DNA from: Bacteroidales bacterium
GTDB taxonomy: Bacteria > Bacteroidota > Bacteroidia > Bacteroidales > ML635J-15
Direction: 5' to 3'
DNA length: 64,000 nucleotides
Assembly: GCA_031275085.1 (NCBI GenBank)
Contig: JAISPG010000044.1
Span: forward strand, 1-64,000
Shown: in pieces, positions 26,188-34,455 of the stretch
Layout: each line of letters starts with the position of its first letter
Numbering within the stretch: position 1 is the stretch's first letter
The notes under the pieces: generated by a model
What the model saw: only the letters and a program-made list of their open reading frames with translations
Database searches by the model: none
Told to the model about the DNA's origin: nothing
Made by a program: the position numbers and the translations under genes

Positions 26188-26454
26188 TTAATTATACCTG
26201 TCCGCATAAAGAGTGCGACACTCTGCATATTTATTGCGACATTCCGCAGGTTCGTTGCGATATGTAACATCTTGAGCCCGACACGTAACATATTCAGTGC
26301 GACAGGTTACATATTGAGTGCGATGTGCTGCATATTCAGTGCGACAGGTTTCATGTTCAGTGCGATGCATTACGTACCTATTGCGACAAGCTGCAAAAGC
26401 ACTGCGATATATTAATTCTTTATTGCGATATGTTTTGGGTTTGTTGCGGGTCAT
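26188..26454 (-). CDS. Possible 88-residue heptad-repeat peptide (RTEY/CRNE type)
   Basis: Start set at ATG 26454 (MTRNKPK); an upstream ATG at 26553 would overlap the DUF2931 gene. The product is almost wholly a degenerate 7-residue repeat such as YVTCRTE, YAAHRTQ, AECRNKY, encoded by the 21-bp DNA repeat. It is rich in Arg, Cys, Tyr and Thr and has no recognised domain. The plus strand across the same DNA is also open (26176-26415), so either or neither may be translated; a non-coding minisatellite is a real alternative. Confidence 0.35.
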   Translation of the reverse strand: MTRNKPKTYRNKELIYRSAFAACRNRYVMHRTEHETCRTEYAAHRTQYVTCRTEYVTCRAQDVTYRNEPAECRNKYAECRTLYADRYN

Positions 26455-26455
26455 T
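26206..26455. repeat. 21-bp degenerate tandem repeat, about 11-12 units
   Basis: Unit roughly GTGCGACAGGTTACATATTCA, clearest from about 26281 to 26385 (for example units beginning GTGCGACAGG and GTGCGATGTG), and decaying outward while TTGCGA/GTGCGA anchors stay 21 bases apart. Units differ at several sites, so the tract is old or under selection for its heptad product. Confidence 0.85.
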
Positions 26456-26497
26456 GTTTTACTTAATATATTTATTGAATATTGGAATAATCGTATT

Positions 26498-27583
26498 TTA
26501 ATTTCTCCAACCTCCTTGAGGTTTATCATAATTTGGACTACGATAGAATTCAAATTTGTTTTTAAAAATTATAAATTGTATTTCTCCAATAGGAATTTCT
26601 GTAATTACTGTATCATTTTGCATTGAGAATTTGAAATTTTTATTGGATTCTTCTATTTCTATTACAAAACTTCCTTCTTTTTGCATGTTATTTTCATAAA
26701 AATCTGAAAATGTTTTTATTATTTTATTTTCATCAGTCCAGAAATATCCACTGTATTTCGTTTTCCCAATATTCCAGTGAATTACTATTTTAGATGGTTT
26801 TGCACGCATGGTTAATAATTCGTGTTCTCCTGAATTTGTCGTGTTAAGTTCACCATTATAATAAAATAGTTCTATTGCTTCAAAATTTGCATTTTCTTCT
26901 TCAAACTTAGTCGTGATATTATAATTGAATTTTTGCATATACCGTTCGAAAAGCATTCTATCAGGTAAGCCGTTTTTTTGGAAGTTTTCGTATGCTTTAT
27001 CACATTCTTTCAAAAGAAATTCTACATATTCATTTTGGGATAGTCTACTATCTGGGGAAAAATCTTTCATTACTACATCTGTTGCTTCAGCTTGTAGCCA
27101 TACGACTTCTGTTGTAATTCCAATTCCTGAAAGCCATACAGCTAAACCTCCGTATGGAGCCATTCCAACCACAATACCATCATATTTTGGATCATTAGTA
27201 TTTTCATCTATCTCTGCTAACAAATTGTCTATTAATTTTTTAGGCAATGTGGCTTCAAGCGAATAAAATTGGTTTTCTGCTAATGAAAGCCAAATAATAT
27301 CAATTGAGTTTGGTGCTGGGAATATATTATTATTGTTTAAAAGATGTGTTTTGCCTTCACTACCCCATGTACTGGCAAAAGGAATTGATTCAGGAATATA
27401 CAGCCTTTCTCCATTGGTAAAAATGAAATCTCCGAAAAATAATTCGGTAGGATATAATGATGGCGCATTACCACTTGCATACCATTCATATTTTTGGTCT
27501 TCTTGTTTGTTTTCTATATTCATTTTACATCCTACTAATATGATTAAAAAAAAGAACACTATTTTTTTGATGTTTTTATCCAT
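26498..27583 (-). CDS. DUF2931 lipoprotein, putative immunity to the Tle1-type phospholipase
   Basis: 361 residues from ATG 27583, preferred over 27613 because it gives a lipoprotein signal (MDKNIKKIVFFFLIILVGC|K). The body carries DUF2931 features: YASGNAPSLYPTELFFGDF, LYIPESIPFASTWG, WLSLAENQFYSLEATLP and IVVGMAPYGGLAVWLSG. DUF2931 lipoproteins typically sit next to T6SS lipase effectors and are thought to protect the producer in the periplasm, as Tli immunity proteins do. The start overlaps the end of the phospholipase gene by 8 bases, the tight coupling expected for an effector-immunity pair. It also differs from other DUF2931 proteins by a longer C-terminal strand-rich extension. Confidence 0.8.
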   Translation of the reverse strand: MDKNIKKIVFFFLIILVGCKMNIENKQEDQKYEWYASGNAPSLYPTELFFGDFIFTNGERLYIPESIPFASTWGSEGKTHLLNNNNIFPAPNSIDIIWLSLAENQFYSLEATLPKKLIDNLLAEIDENTNDPKYDGIVVGMAPYGGLAVWLSGIGITTEVVWLQAEATDVVMKDFSPDSRLSQNEYVEFLLKECDKAYENFQKNGLPDRMLFERYMQKFNYNITTKFEEENANFEAIELFYYNGELNTTNSGEHELLTMRAKPSKIVIHWNIGKTKYSGYFWTDENKIIKTFSDFYENNMQKEGSFVIEIEESNKNFKFSMQNDTVITEIPIGEIQFIIFKNKFEFYRSPNYDKPQGGWRN

Positions 27584-28667
27584 TATGAATGGTTCTCGTT
27601 CCAGACTTTTCACAATTCGACCATTTTTTTATATCGTCGTAATGGTCACTAAATAAAATTTGACAAGTTTCCAGTGAAACACTTAATGCAGATTTACTAT
27701 TGATATCCGCATAAACATTTTTTAACTCGTCAGGTATAGAATGTTCAGTTTTAAGAGATATAAACATTTTGTTTCTTTCAGAATTTGCATTTTTGTGCAT
27801 TAATCCCATGCTAATAAATGAGTACTTCCCTCCTGCATGCCCACCGCCAATATCTGAATGGTTACCAGGTATAAAAATCTCTTCACCATGCCCAGCATTT
27901 GTTGCAGATATAATATTTGTAAGTGGCATTATAAATCTAAATTCATTCCCGGCGCAAATGTGAAACACTTTGTTAACATTAGGGTGTTTAATAGCATCTA
28001 AATTCAATTTTTCATCCGATGCTCCAAGAATCCCATACTGAGAAACTGTATCAAATAATCCTACATAATTGAATTTAATTGGAGGCATTAGATTGAAATT
28101 GTTTTTCTTTAATTTTTCCTTTAAAGCATTTTCTCCTTTTTGTACTTTCCATACAAAATTTCTGGCAGCTGCTGAACCTCTACTAAATCCGAAAATTTCA
28201 AAAAACAAATTTAAATTAGCACCCGAACATTTAGCTAATGACTTTTTAATACGTTGTGGTAGTCTTTTTATTGCTTTCTCAACCTTTGCTTCTACCCCTA
28301 AATCACCTGTTCCGATTAACTCTCCCCGAATAGAAGAATCTCCATCGTCACCAGTTCCAATGCCTTCTATATATATGGGTTTACATATATATTCTTTGCT
28401 TACTTCATCAATATATGGAAATAGCAATGCCACATTTGATTTATCTTTTTTCTGCATTCTATTGCCGGTATAGCCTATTTCTTTCGCCTTTTCTTTTAAC
28501 TCTTTTTTATTCAATTGCAAAGAATACTCTCTATATGTTTCCCCAATACTAGCTTGATCTTTATTGTTCGAAGTACCATCGAAAAAAACACCAAAATATA
28601 CATCAACAGTGATTTGCTGATTTTCCGGCAAAGGAGGTTTATCTAATTTGTTTGATCTTTTACCCAT
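27576..28667 (-). CDS. T6SS phospholipase effector, Tle1-type (DUF2235)
   Basis: 363 residues. DUF2235 alpha/beta-hydrolases include the Tle1 antibacterial phospholipases delivered by T6SS. Visible signatures are VFFDGTSNNK near the start (family FFDGTxN), the nucleophile elbow FGFSRGSAAARNF with Ser162 (GFSRG), GLFDTVSQYG, the catalytic Asp region IPGNHSDIGGGHAGG and a C-terminal His-bearing segment. There is no signal peptide, as expected for T6SS cargo. It lies directly downstream of a DUF4280 PAAR-like tip protein and overlaps the DUF2931 lipoprotein gene, giving a complete tip-effector-immunity set. Confidence 0.9.
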   Translation of the reverse strand: MGKRSNKLDKPPLPENQQITVDVYFGVFFDGTSNNKDQASIGETYREYSLQLNKKELKEKAKEIGYTGNRMQKKDKSNVALLFPYIDEVSKEYICKPIYIEGIGTGDDGDSSIRGELIGTGDLGVEAKVEKAIKRLPQRIKKSLAKCSGANLNLFFEIFGFSRGSAAARNFVWKVQKGENALKEKLKKNNFNLMPPIKFNYVGLFDTVSQYGILGASDEKLNLDAIKHPNVNKVFHICAGNEFRFIMPLTNIISATNAGHGEEIFIPGNHSDIGGGHAGGKYSFISMGLMHKNANSERNKMFISLKTEHSIPDELKNVYADINSKSALSVSLETCQILFSDHYDDIKKWSNCEKSGTRTIHNG

Positions 28668-28760
28668 AATTAACTCTTCTTTATATATTTATCCGATGTC
28701 TTTATATCAATAGTATTATTCTTACCGTCTCCGTTTTTTATACTCCCATATCTAACAATT

Positions 28761-29141
28761 TTAACATTCCTGTCCTTCATCAGTTATTTCAATCACTCCT
28801 GACCACATACAAGTTAATTTGCATGTATTTAATAAAGCAGGCTGTTCTTTTACCAATACATCCGTTTTTCCGTTCATCCATGGAGTAACTGTATTGGGAA
28901 TACATGGCATTGGTTGTAAACGTCCCATATTGGCTGCTGTTGCAGCTGCAACAGTCGGATTTGCCAGAGATTTACATTGCCCGAAAGGTTTTATATTTAC
29001 CATAGGTTTATGATCCATGATATTTGCCATATTTTCTCCATGCAAATAATCCGGTTTTACAGGATGTACAACACCCAAGTCCGATTGGGCAGAACCCATA
29101 GAGCATTTTAACTTTGCTCCTTTACAAACATAATAAGGCAT
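28761..29141 (-). CDS. PAAR-like spike tip protein (DUF4280)
   Basis: 126 residues. DUF4280 is the PAAR-like fold that caps VgrG and carries effectors. The Cys-rich pattern is visible: YYVCKGAKLKCSMG at the start, a FGQCKS...NP stretch, MPCIPNTVTPWMNGK, and LLNTCKLTCMWSGVIEI at the end, with repeated KxxC strand motifs as in PAAR repeats. It is encoded just before the Tle1-type phospholipase, so it probably delivers that enzyme. A 93-base gap separates them with no obvious gene in it. Confidence 0.85.
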   Translation of the reverse strand: MPYYVCKGAKLKCSMGSAQSDLGVVHPVKPDYLHGENMANIMDHKPMVNIKPFGQCKSLANPTVAAATAANMGRLQPMPCIPNTVTPWMNGKTDVLVKEQPALLNTCKLTCMWSGVIEITDEGQEC

Positions 29142-29159
29142 AGTTTTAATAATTTAATT

Positions 29160-30041
29160 TTACTGAGAATTCGTTGTTTCGTCAAACCAATGTATCCATC
29201 GATTAGCGGCTTCCTTATAAGTACAGATTACTATATGATTATCCTCAATGTAATAGTCAAACCCAAGTTCAGAAATATAAGTTTCTAAAATATCACTCAA
29301 CGATTTTTCAAAATTTATGAATTTTCCTTCATCAGATCTTCTATAATTGTTTACATTGATAAATTCTTTTACTCCTTGAGAAAGAATAATAACACCATTA
29401 GACATTTTAGCATATAATTCCATTTCTTCTCTTAGATTAGAGAATTTGAATGACAATTCTTTAGATGATAAAAGAGATTTAATATTTTCTCCTCGCAACG
29501 GAGCATTCTCCAATTGTAAATTATCTAAGGTAATTACTGCATTTTCAGAAATAGTGTTATTACTGCTTTTCAACAATTCAAATACATCAGTATATGTTTT
29601 TTTGTCATTTATAGATTTAATGATTTTTGAAGCTACTTCTAATTCATTTGGTTCGGATAGAAACCGATTGGCATGAGTGATACTCAATATAATCCGATGA
29701 TTTTGAGTGTCATCTCCCAATATATTCAAAGTTTTCACAATATATAAATCAACAACTCTTTCTGCTGCTGTTGGATCCCAATCTATCAATATTTCATTTG
29801 TTGTTGGTCGGTTTCTTTCCAATAATTTATTAAGATTGAGAATAATACTATTTTTTTCTTCATTAGCTAAATCCAAATCTTGTATGGCTTTAATTCGCAC
29901 AGATAATTCTTCTTTGGTATTGCCAATTATCAGATACAAATTGTCGTTATTTATTGTTTGCATATTTATAAGTTTTTTATTACATGAAAAACATGACGTT
30001 AAATTTAAAAAGACAAAAATTAAAATTATTAAATTTTTCAT
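29160..30041 (-). CDS. Lipoprotein with helical repeats and C-terminal STN-like domain
   Basis: 293 residues with lipoprotein signal (MKNLIILIFVFLNLTSCFSC|N, two candidate Cys). Residues ~30-190 are helical, HEAT-like (EELSVRIKAIQDLDLANEEK, ISENAVITLDNLQLEN). The last ~70 residues (LSDILETYISELGFDYYIEDNHIVICTY) resemble the STN/secretin N-terminal domain pattern of a helix followed by two strands, best known from TonB-dependent receptors and secretins. It is encoded between the PAAR-like protein and the unknown spike-associated protein, so it could be an immunity protein for the latter or an envelope component. No firm assignment. Confidence 0.6.
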   Translation of the reverse strand: MKNLIILIFVFLNLTSCFSCNKKLINMQTINNDNLYLIIGNTKEELSVRIKAIQDLDLANEEKNSIILNLNKLLERNRPTTNEILIDWDPTAAERVVDLYIVKTLNILGDDTQNHRIILSITHANRFLSEPNELEVASKIIKSINDKKTYTDVFELLKSSNNTISENAVITLDNLQLENAPLRGENIKSLLSSKELSFKFSNLREEMELYAKMSNGVIILSQGVKEFINVNNYRRSDEGKFINFEKSLSDILETYISELGFDYYIEDNHIVICTYKEAANRWIHWFDETTNSQ

Positions 30042-30053
30042 ATTAATTTAAAA

Positions 30054-31463
30054 TTACGGACCTGTAAAAGTTAGAGGATGAGTTATTGTTATTGCTCCTG
30101 TTGTTGTATTTCTAATTTGGAGTATTCTACTGTTCCAAGTGTCATTATCTAATATTAAAGGTTCTGGCGGAGGTATAATACCAATTACAATTCCATATAC
30201 AGGAGGAGAACCGTCTTGTCTTGTAATTGTAACAACCATAGGGACATCGGCATTTAGATGTACTCTTGTCTCAAAATCTATGAAAGTGAAAGTATGTGTT
30301 AGTGGGATGTTAGGAGTTACAGAACTTGGTTTATCAGTTGCTGTTGCTTTTTTTGCATCTGCCGAAATTTGATAATTACCATCCCAATATCTTGGATTTG
30401 TACCTACTCTGTCTATTGTCCATTGAGGATAATCCGAAATATGTCTAATTCCATAATCTTGAACATTAGGTCGAGTAAGATTTTTTGCATTATCCCAATT
30501 CTGCCGACCACCCATTTTCCATTGCACAAATGTGTACATTTCTGTTGTTCCTGCTTCTTTAACAGTAAATTCCATACTCATTGATTTTACTGTTCCCCCA
30601 CTAATATAACCAAAATCATTAATTTTAAAATCAACTAAATTATTATGGATTTCGGTATTGCTTTTCGAGCTTGATTCGGATGGTGTAATATCAGTAGATG
30701 ATGGAAATGCCAAAACTTTGAAATATAATGTCATTAATGAGAAATCACTTTTGGGCTGTCGAGCTAAGTCTCTCCACCAATCCAAAGGCATTGTATATGT
30801 TACTTTTCCTACTCCATCCACTTGCAAATTAGTATCTCCATTTGTCCAACTACTAAAGGTTTTTACAGAAACTCTATCTTTTGGTAATTTTGTCTTATCC
30901 CAACTGTTTACTATACCTTTATTGTCTATCAATAAAGCATCATCTTTCTTTACAACTTGTATATCAATAAAATCTCCTGGATTCCCATCTGTAATCTCAA
31001 ATTCTAAATTTGGATAACCTGAAAATAAATTTCCATTTTTATCAAGTACAACTGTGTAACTATTTTGTTTTGCTTTTATTTTTATTTTTTCTTTGAGTAT
31101 TTCTAATTTAGCACCAGTAAATACTTCTTTAAATGTGTTATTATCTTTTACTTTTATTTGTATTTTTTTCTTATCCCATTCTTTTTTTACTTGTATATTT
31201 TCAGATATAGCTTCTTTGTTGTTTACTTTTGCACTAATTTCTATTAATTCTTTTTTATTTTCATCCGTATCATCAAAAATAGTAATAGTTACTCTATCTC
31301 CATCATTTAAATCTAAAACTTTTAAACTAATTTTCACAGAACTATTAGGCATTATTTTTTTTATTTCCATGCCTTTATCATCTATCCATTTTGAGGATAT
31401 AACTTTAGGCATTTTTACTTTTACAACTTCTGTTGCCCCCGTTCCTGTTATTTCTACCGGCAT
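30054..31463 (-). CDS. VgrG-linked protein of unknown function (candidate cargo or adaptor)
   Basis: 469 residues starting 5 bases after vgrG ends, with no signal peptide. The first ~200 residues look like two Ig-like beta-sandwich modules (KVISSKWIDDKGMEIKKIMPNSSVKISLKV; EKIKIKAKQNSYTVVLDKNGNLFSG). Residues ~220-470 begin with MPLDWWRDLARQPKSDF and contain QWKMGGRQNWDNAKNL, DYGIRHISDYPQWTIDRVG and a final GAITITHPLTFTGP; I recognise no catalytic motif. Position suggests a spike-loaded effector or chaperone, and the adjacent lipoprotein could be its immunity partner. Both statements are inference. Confidence 0.6.
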   Translation of the reverse strand: MPVEITGTGATEVVKVKMPKVISSKWIDDKGMEIKKIMPNSSVKISLKVLDLNDGDRVTITIFDDTDENKKELIEISAKVNNKEAISENIQVKKEWDKKKIQIKVKDNNTFKEVFTGAKLEILKEKIKIKAKQNSYTVVLDKNGNLFSGYPNLEFEITDGNPGDFIDIQVVKKDDALLIDNKGIVNSWDKTKLPKDRVSVKTFSSWTNGDTNLQVDGVGKVTYTMPLDWWRDLARQPKSDFSLMTLYFKVLAFPSSTDITPSESSSKSNTEIHNNLVDFKINDFGYISGGTVKSMSMEFTVKEAGTTEMYTFVQWKMGGRQNWDNAKNLTRPNVQDYGIRHISDYPQWTIDRVGTNPRYWDGNYQISADAKKATATDKPSSVTPNIPLTHTFTFIDFETRVHLNADVPMVVTITRQDGSPPVYGIVIGIIPPPEPLILDNDTWNSRILQIRNTTTGAITITHPLTFTGP

Positions 31464-31468
31464 AATTA

Positions 31469-33463
31469 CTAATTAATTTTCACTTTCTTTCCATACAGAT
31501 CCAAATCCCCACCACCATCAAGTTTCATTTCTTTATCTGCTTTTTGTTCATGTGTTTGGGAGTAGATCTGAATTTTCTGATTTGCTTCTTCACGTATATT
31601 TTCAGCTGTCAATTGATATTTTTCCGATATAGTTTCGTCTTTATTGCTTCCAATCTCAATGGTCTGGTTACTACCTACATATAGAGAATCATTGTTTCCG
31701 ATACTTGTATCCATATCATTACCTGCATCAACCGAAATATTTTCTCCGGCACTTACAGAAATGTTATTTCCTGCTGTTTCAGCTATATTTTCTCCTGCTT
31801 CCCTGTTCATATCCACACCTGCTTTCATATTGATATTATTCTTTGCTTCCATAATAATATCATTTTCGGCATAAAGCTCAATATTACCTTTTGATTCAAG
31901 TTTTATCAGTTTTTCATCCGTCGAATATGTTAGTATATAATTCTCTTTTTCGTTATCATAAATTTTTATATATCCGCCTTCTCCTTCATCGTATATTTCT
32001 ATGGTATGTCCGTTGCGGGTGCGGATAGCTTTTATGTCATTGGTATCGTTGTACCAGTTATCTCCGGGACGTTGTTTGCCGTGGTAGAGGGTTCCGACAA
32101 CATAAGGTTTTTCTGCATTTCCGTTCTCAAATCCAACCATTACTTCTTCGTCTATTTCGGGAATAAAATAAAAACCTTTGTTATCACCACCGTGAGGTTG
32201 TACAATTCTTATCCATGGAGTCAATAAAGTGTCGTCTTCGACCAGTTCCTGCCATAAAAATTGTACTCTGATACGGCCCAGTCCTTCAGGGTCTTTATTG
32301 TCTTTAACTATAGCCCTTTGAGCTTCTGCCAGCGGATGAAGGTCACAGAACGAATATGGCGGATATTCACATGTTGCAGGAATTGCTGTAAATTTATTTT
32401 CATAGTTACCGTTTATATCTACGGAATGAGTGATCTTACAGATCAATAGTTCATCATGTAAACAAAAGCCGCTTTCAAAGTTCTCTTTTTCATAGAACTC
32501 TTTGATCTTTATGACACTACCGATACGTAGATCGGCTCTGTTTGTTATTCCGTGGCATAACATCATCCGGGCTTTTTTCCCAAGCCCTTCGACTTTTGCA
32601 GAATGTTCGGTTTCGTCAACATAGTTATCTTCCGAAACACTGCTATGCAGATTTTGTGATGTTTTTATATTATATATTTCTTTTGACCTTTCGTATGCAA
32701 TGTCGGTCATATTGTGCATTTTAACTTTCTCAGTATAAGAAATTGCATCATTTGTTACATTTTCATATTCCAGATAATCGTGACGGCTATGTGAAAAGTC
32801 CAGATGTTCCATGTCGAGATTATACTGGTAATGTAAAATATCAATATCCGGATATAGTTCAAGGCAATCTTCTTTTTTTATTTTTCCGAATACTATTTCT
32901 TTGCCGTCATAATAGAGCCATTCGCCAAAGCGTTGAGCCAAACGTTTGATAAATTGATAATTAGTTTCGTTGTATTGTACTATGTATGGAATTTCGTCAG
33001 TAAGTAAGGGTTTATTTGACATCGGTATTTTATACTGCGATGTGACATGTGAAACAATACTTTCAAGATTTTGATTTTCATAGGAATAACAGTGCGGACT
33101 ATCATAAAGCAAATAATCAGGGCTATAAGCAGTGATTTCTATTATTAATCCCGCTTTCATATAATTTCTTAAAGCATTCACATTAAAAATTATTCCGGTA
33201 AATTCCAATGCTTCATTTTTTATTTGTCCGTCCCTGTCTCTACGTATTGTTACAAATGTGCATTCTATTTTTGCTCCAAGCAGGCTATTTGATAAAGAAA
33301 AACTAATATCTTTCTCATTTTCCAACAATGTGTTTTTATGCATTTTAAAACGTAATTCGTTAGGTTTTTGATTTTCCTGAGTCAGCGTCAGATCAGAAAA
33401 AATATATTCGTCATACGAATTCCCGTTTATTGTAATTTTAGATATTTCTGTCAGAATAGCCAT
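31469..33463 (-). CDS. vgrG: T6SS spike protein VgrG (TssI)
   Basis: 664 residues, forming the trimeric spike (gp27-gp5-like) at the tip of the Hcp tube. The gp27-like part (~1-370) includes FTGIIFNVNAL, YNETNYQFIKRLAQRFGEWLYY (the conserved late-control/gpD motif) and a CKITHSVD strand. The OB-fold follows with AIVKDNKDPEGLGRIRVQFLWQ and TPWIRIVQPHGGDNKGFYFIPEIDEEVMVGFENG, diagnostic of VgrG. The C-terminal needle is a beta-helix of short repeats (AGENI/AGNNI/IGSN). There is no enzymatic extension, so it is a structural VgrG that relies on separate tip and cargo proteins encoded downstream. Confidence 0.95.
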   Translation of the reverse strand: MAILTEISKITINGNSYDEYIFSDLTLTQENQKPNELRFKMHKNTLLENEKDISFSLSNSLLGAKIECTFVTIRRDRDGQIKNEALEFTGIIFNVNALRNYMKAGLIIEITAYSPDYLLYDSPHCYSYENQNLESIVSHVTSQYKIPMSNKPLLTDEIPYIVQYNETNYQFIKRLAQRFGEWLYYDGKEIVFGKIKKEDCLELYPDIDILHYQYNLDMEHLDFSHSRHDYLEYENVTNDAISYTEKVKMHNMTDIAYERSKEIYNIKTSQNLHSSVSEDNYVDETEHSAKVEGLGKKARMMLCHGITNRADLRIGSVIKIKEFYEKENFESGFCLHDELLICKITHSVDINGNYENKFTAIPATCEYPPYSFCDLHPLAEAQRAIVKDNKDPEGLGRIRVQFLWQELVEDDTLLTPWIRIVQPHGGDNKGFYFIPEIDEEVMVGFENGNAEKPYVVGTLYHGKQRPGDNWYNDTNDIKAIRTRNGHTIEIYDEGEGGYIKIYDNEKENYILTYSTDEKLIKLESKGNIELYAENDIIMEAKNNINMKAGVDMNREAGENIAETAGNNISVSAGENISVDAGNDMDTSIGNNDSLYVGSNQTIEIGSNKDETISEKYQLTAENIREEANQKIQIYSQTHEQKADKEMKLDGGGDLDLYGKKVKIN

Positions 33464-33511
33464 ACTTTTTAATTATAGTTTTACAAAATATTCTTACCGG
33501 TAATTGGTCTT

Positions 33512-33928
33512 TTATAAAAAACTGTTATATGTTGTATTTTCTCTTTCTTCTTCTCCAAAAAATATTTTATTTGCACTGATAGTTATTTTCATATACATTT
33601 CCGTATCATTATGCTTGTTAAAATATTCGTATAATCTGACACAATAAGCATTTTCAAAACTTACGGTTTTCTTTGAAATACTACCGTTTTTCTTTGTCGA
33701 GTGAAATATTAATTTCCCGTTCTTGCAATCGGTTTTGTGTATCATCCATTCATGAAACAATAGATCGTTATCATCATTATGGATAATGATAAAATGAATA
33801 AGTCCTCCGCTGGGTCTGCCTGCCGGAAGCCCATTGTTGTTCATGGGCTGAATAAATTCATATTCACATTCCAATATGTCGTATTCAGTCCCTTTTCCGT
33901 CTATTTTTAATTTAGCTTCTAGTGCCAT
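33512..33928 (-). CDS. Hcp-like tube protein, second copy (TssD)
   Basis: 138 residues, paralogue of the Hcp encoded just upstream. Shared features are the opening strand (LKIDGKGTEYDILECEYEF), a central PAGRPSGGLIHF (copy 1: GIPRGGRITI), WMIHK (copy 1: WMTSK), VSFENAYCVRLYEYF (copy 1: VDFEGAYCVDFVEHW) and a final MKITISANKIFFG strand. It is more diverged than copy 1 and lies directly before vgrG, so it may be a specialised tube cap or effector-carrying Hcp instead of the bulk tube subunit. Confidence 0.85.
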   Translation of the reverse strand: MALEAKLKIDGKGTEYDILECEYEFIQPMNNNGLPAGRPSGGLIHFIIIHNDDNDLLFHEWMIHKTDCKNGKLIFHSTKKNGSISKKTVSFENAYCVRLYEYFNKHNDTEMYMKITISANKIFFGEEERENTTYNSFL

Positions 33929-33994
33929 AATTATTTTCTTTTAAAATTTAAAAATACCGGTTACTATAAAATATAGTAACCGATATTATCATGC

Positions 33995-34411
33995 TTATTT
34001 CCATTCATTTTCATAAGTTACCGGCCCATTAGTGATCTTCTTGCATGAAAGAGTGATCTCTTCCCAATGTGCTAATGTATTTTCTCCACTAGCCTGTGTA
34101 TCCATCCAATGTTCTACGAAATCAACACAATATGCACCTTCGAAATCCACAGATTTCATTTTTTTGTCGGTGTCTGAAGAATTCATAAATTCAATAGACC
34201 CTTTTTTTGCAAGCGACTTACTTGTCATCCATTTAAGCAGTTCTACATTACCATCATTTAAAGCTTTTACCTTAATAGTAATTCTACCACCGCGTGGAAT
34301 TCCTGTTGTCTGACCTTCTACATCTGTTGCCTGATTAAATGAATAAGTAACTTCTGCTACTTCTCTGTCGGAAAAACCATCGACTTTTAATGTTACTGGA
34401 GTTTTTGCCAT
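33995..34411 (-). CDS. tssD: Hcp tube protein, main copy (TssD)
   Basis: 138 residues. TssD hexamers stack into the tube expelled by the contracting sheath. The sequence follows the Bacteroidetes TssD pattern: VTLKVDGFSDREVAEVTYSFNQATD, GIPRGGRITIKVKA, LKWMTSKSLAKKGSIEF, FEGAYCVDFVEHW and HWEEITLSCKKI. It has no signal peptide. It is encoded immediately after tssC, as is usual, and is followed by the second copy 66 bases further on. Confidence 0.92.
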   Translation of the reverse strand: MAKTPVTLKVDGFSDREVAEVTYSFNQATDVEGQTTGIPRGGRITIKVKALNDGNVELLKWMTSKSLAKKGSIEFMNSSDTDKKMKSVDFEGAYCVDFVEHWMDTQASGENTLAHWEEITLSCKKITNGPVTYENEWK

Positions 34412-34455
34412 AATTCTATGATTTTAAAATTGATAAATAATAATTAATATTTAAT

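Noticed and set aside
26176-26415. Plus-strand 79-residue membrane-like peptide across the 21-bp repeat
   Set aside because: It is a by-product of the repeat's open frames, with no start context or homology to support it.
26206-26455. Possible CRISPR array (short regular repeats)
   Set aside because: The 21-bp units are directly adjacent with no unique spacers and vary at many sites; no cas genes are nearby.
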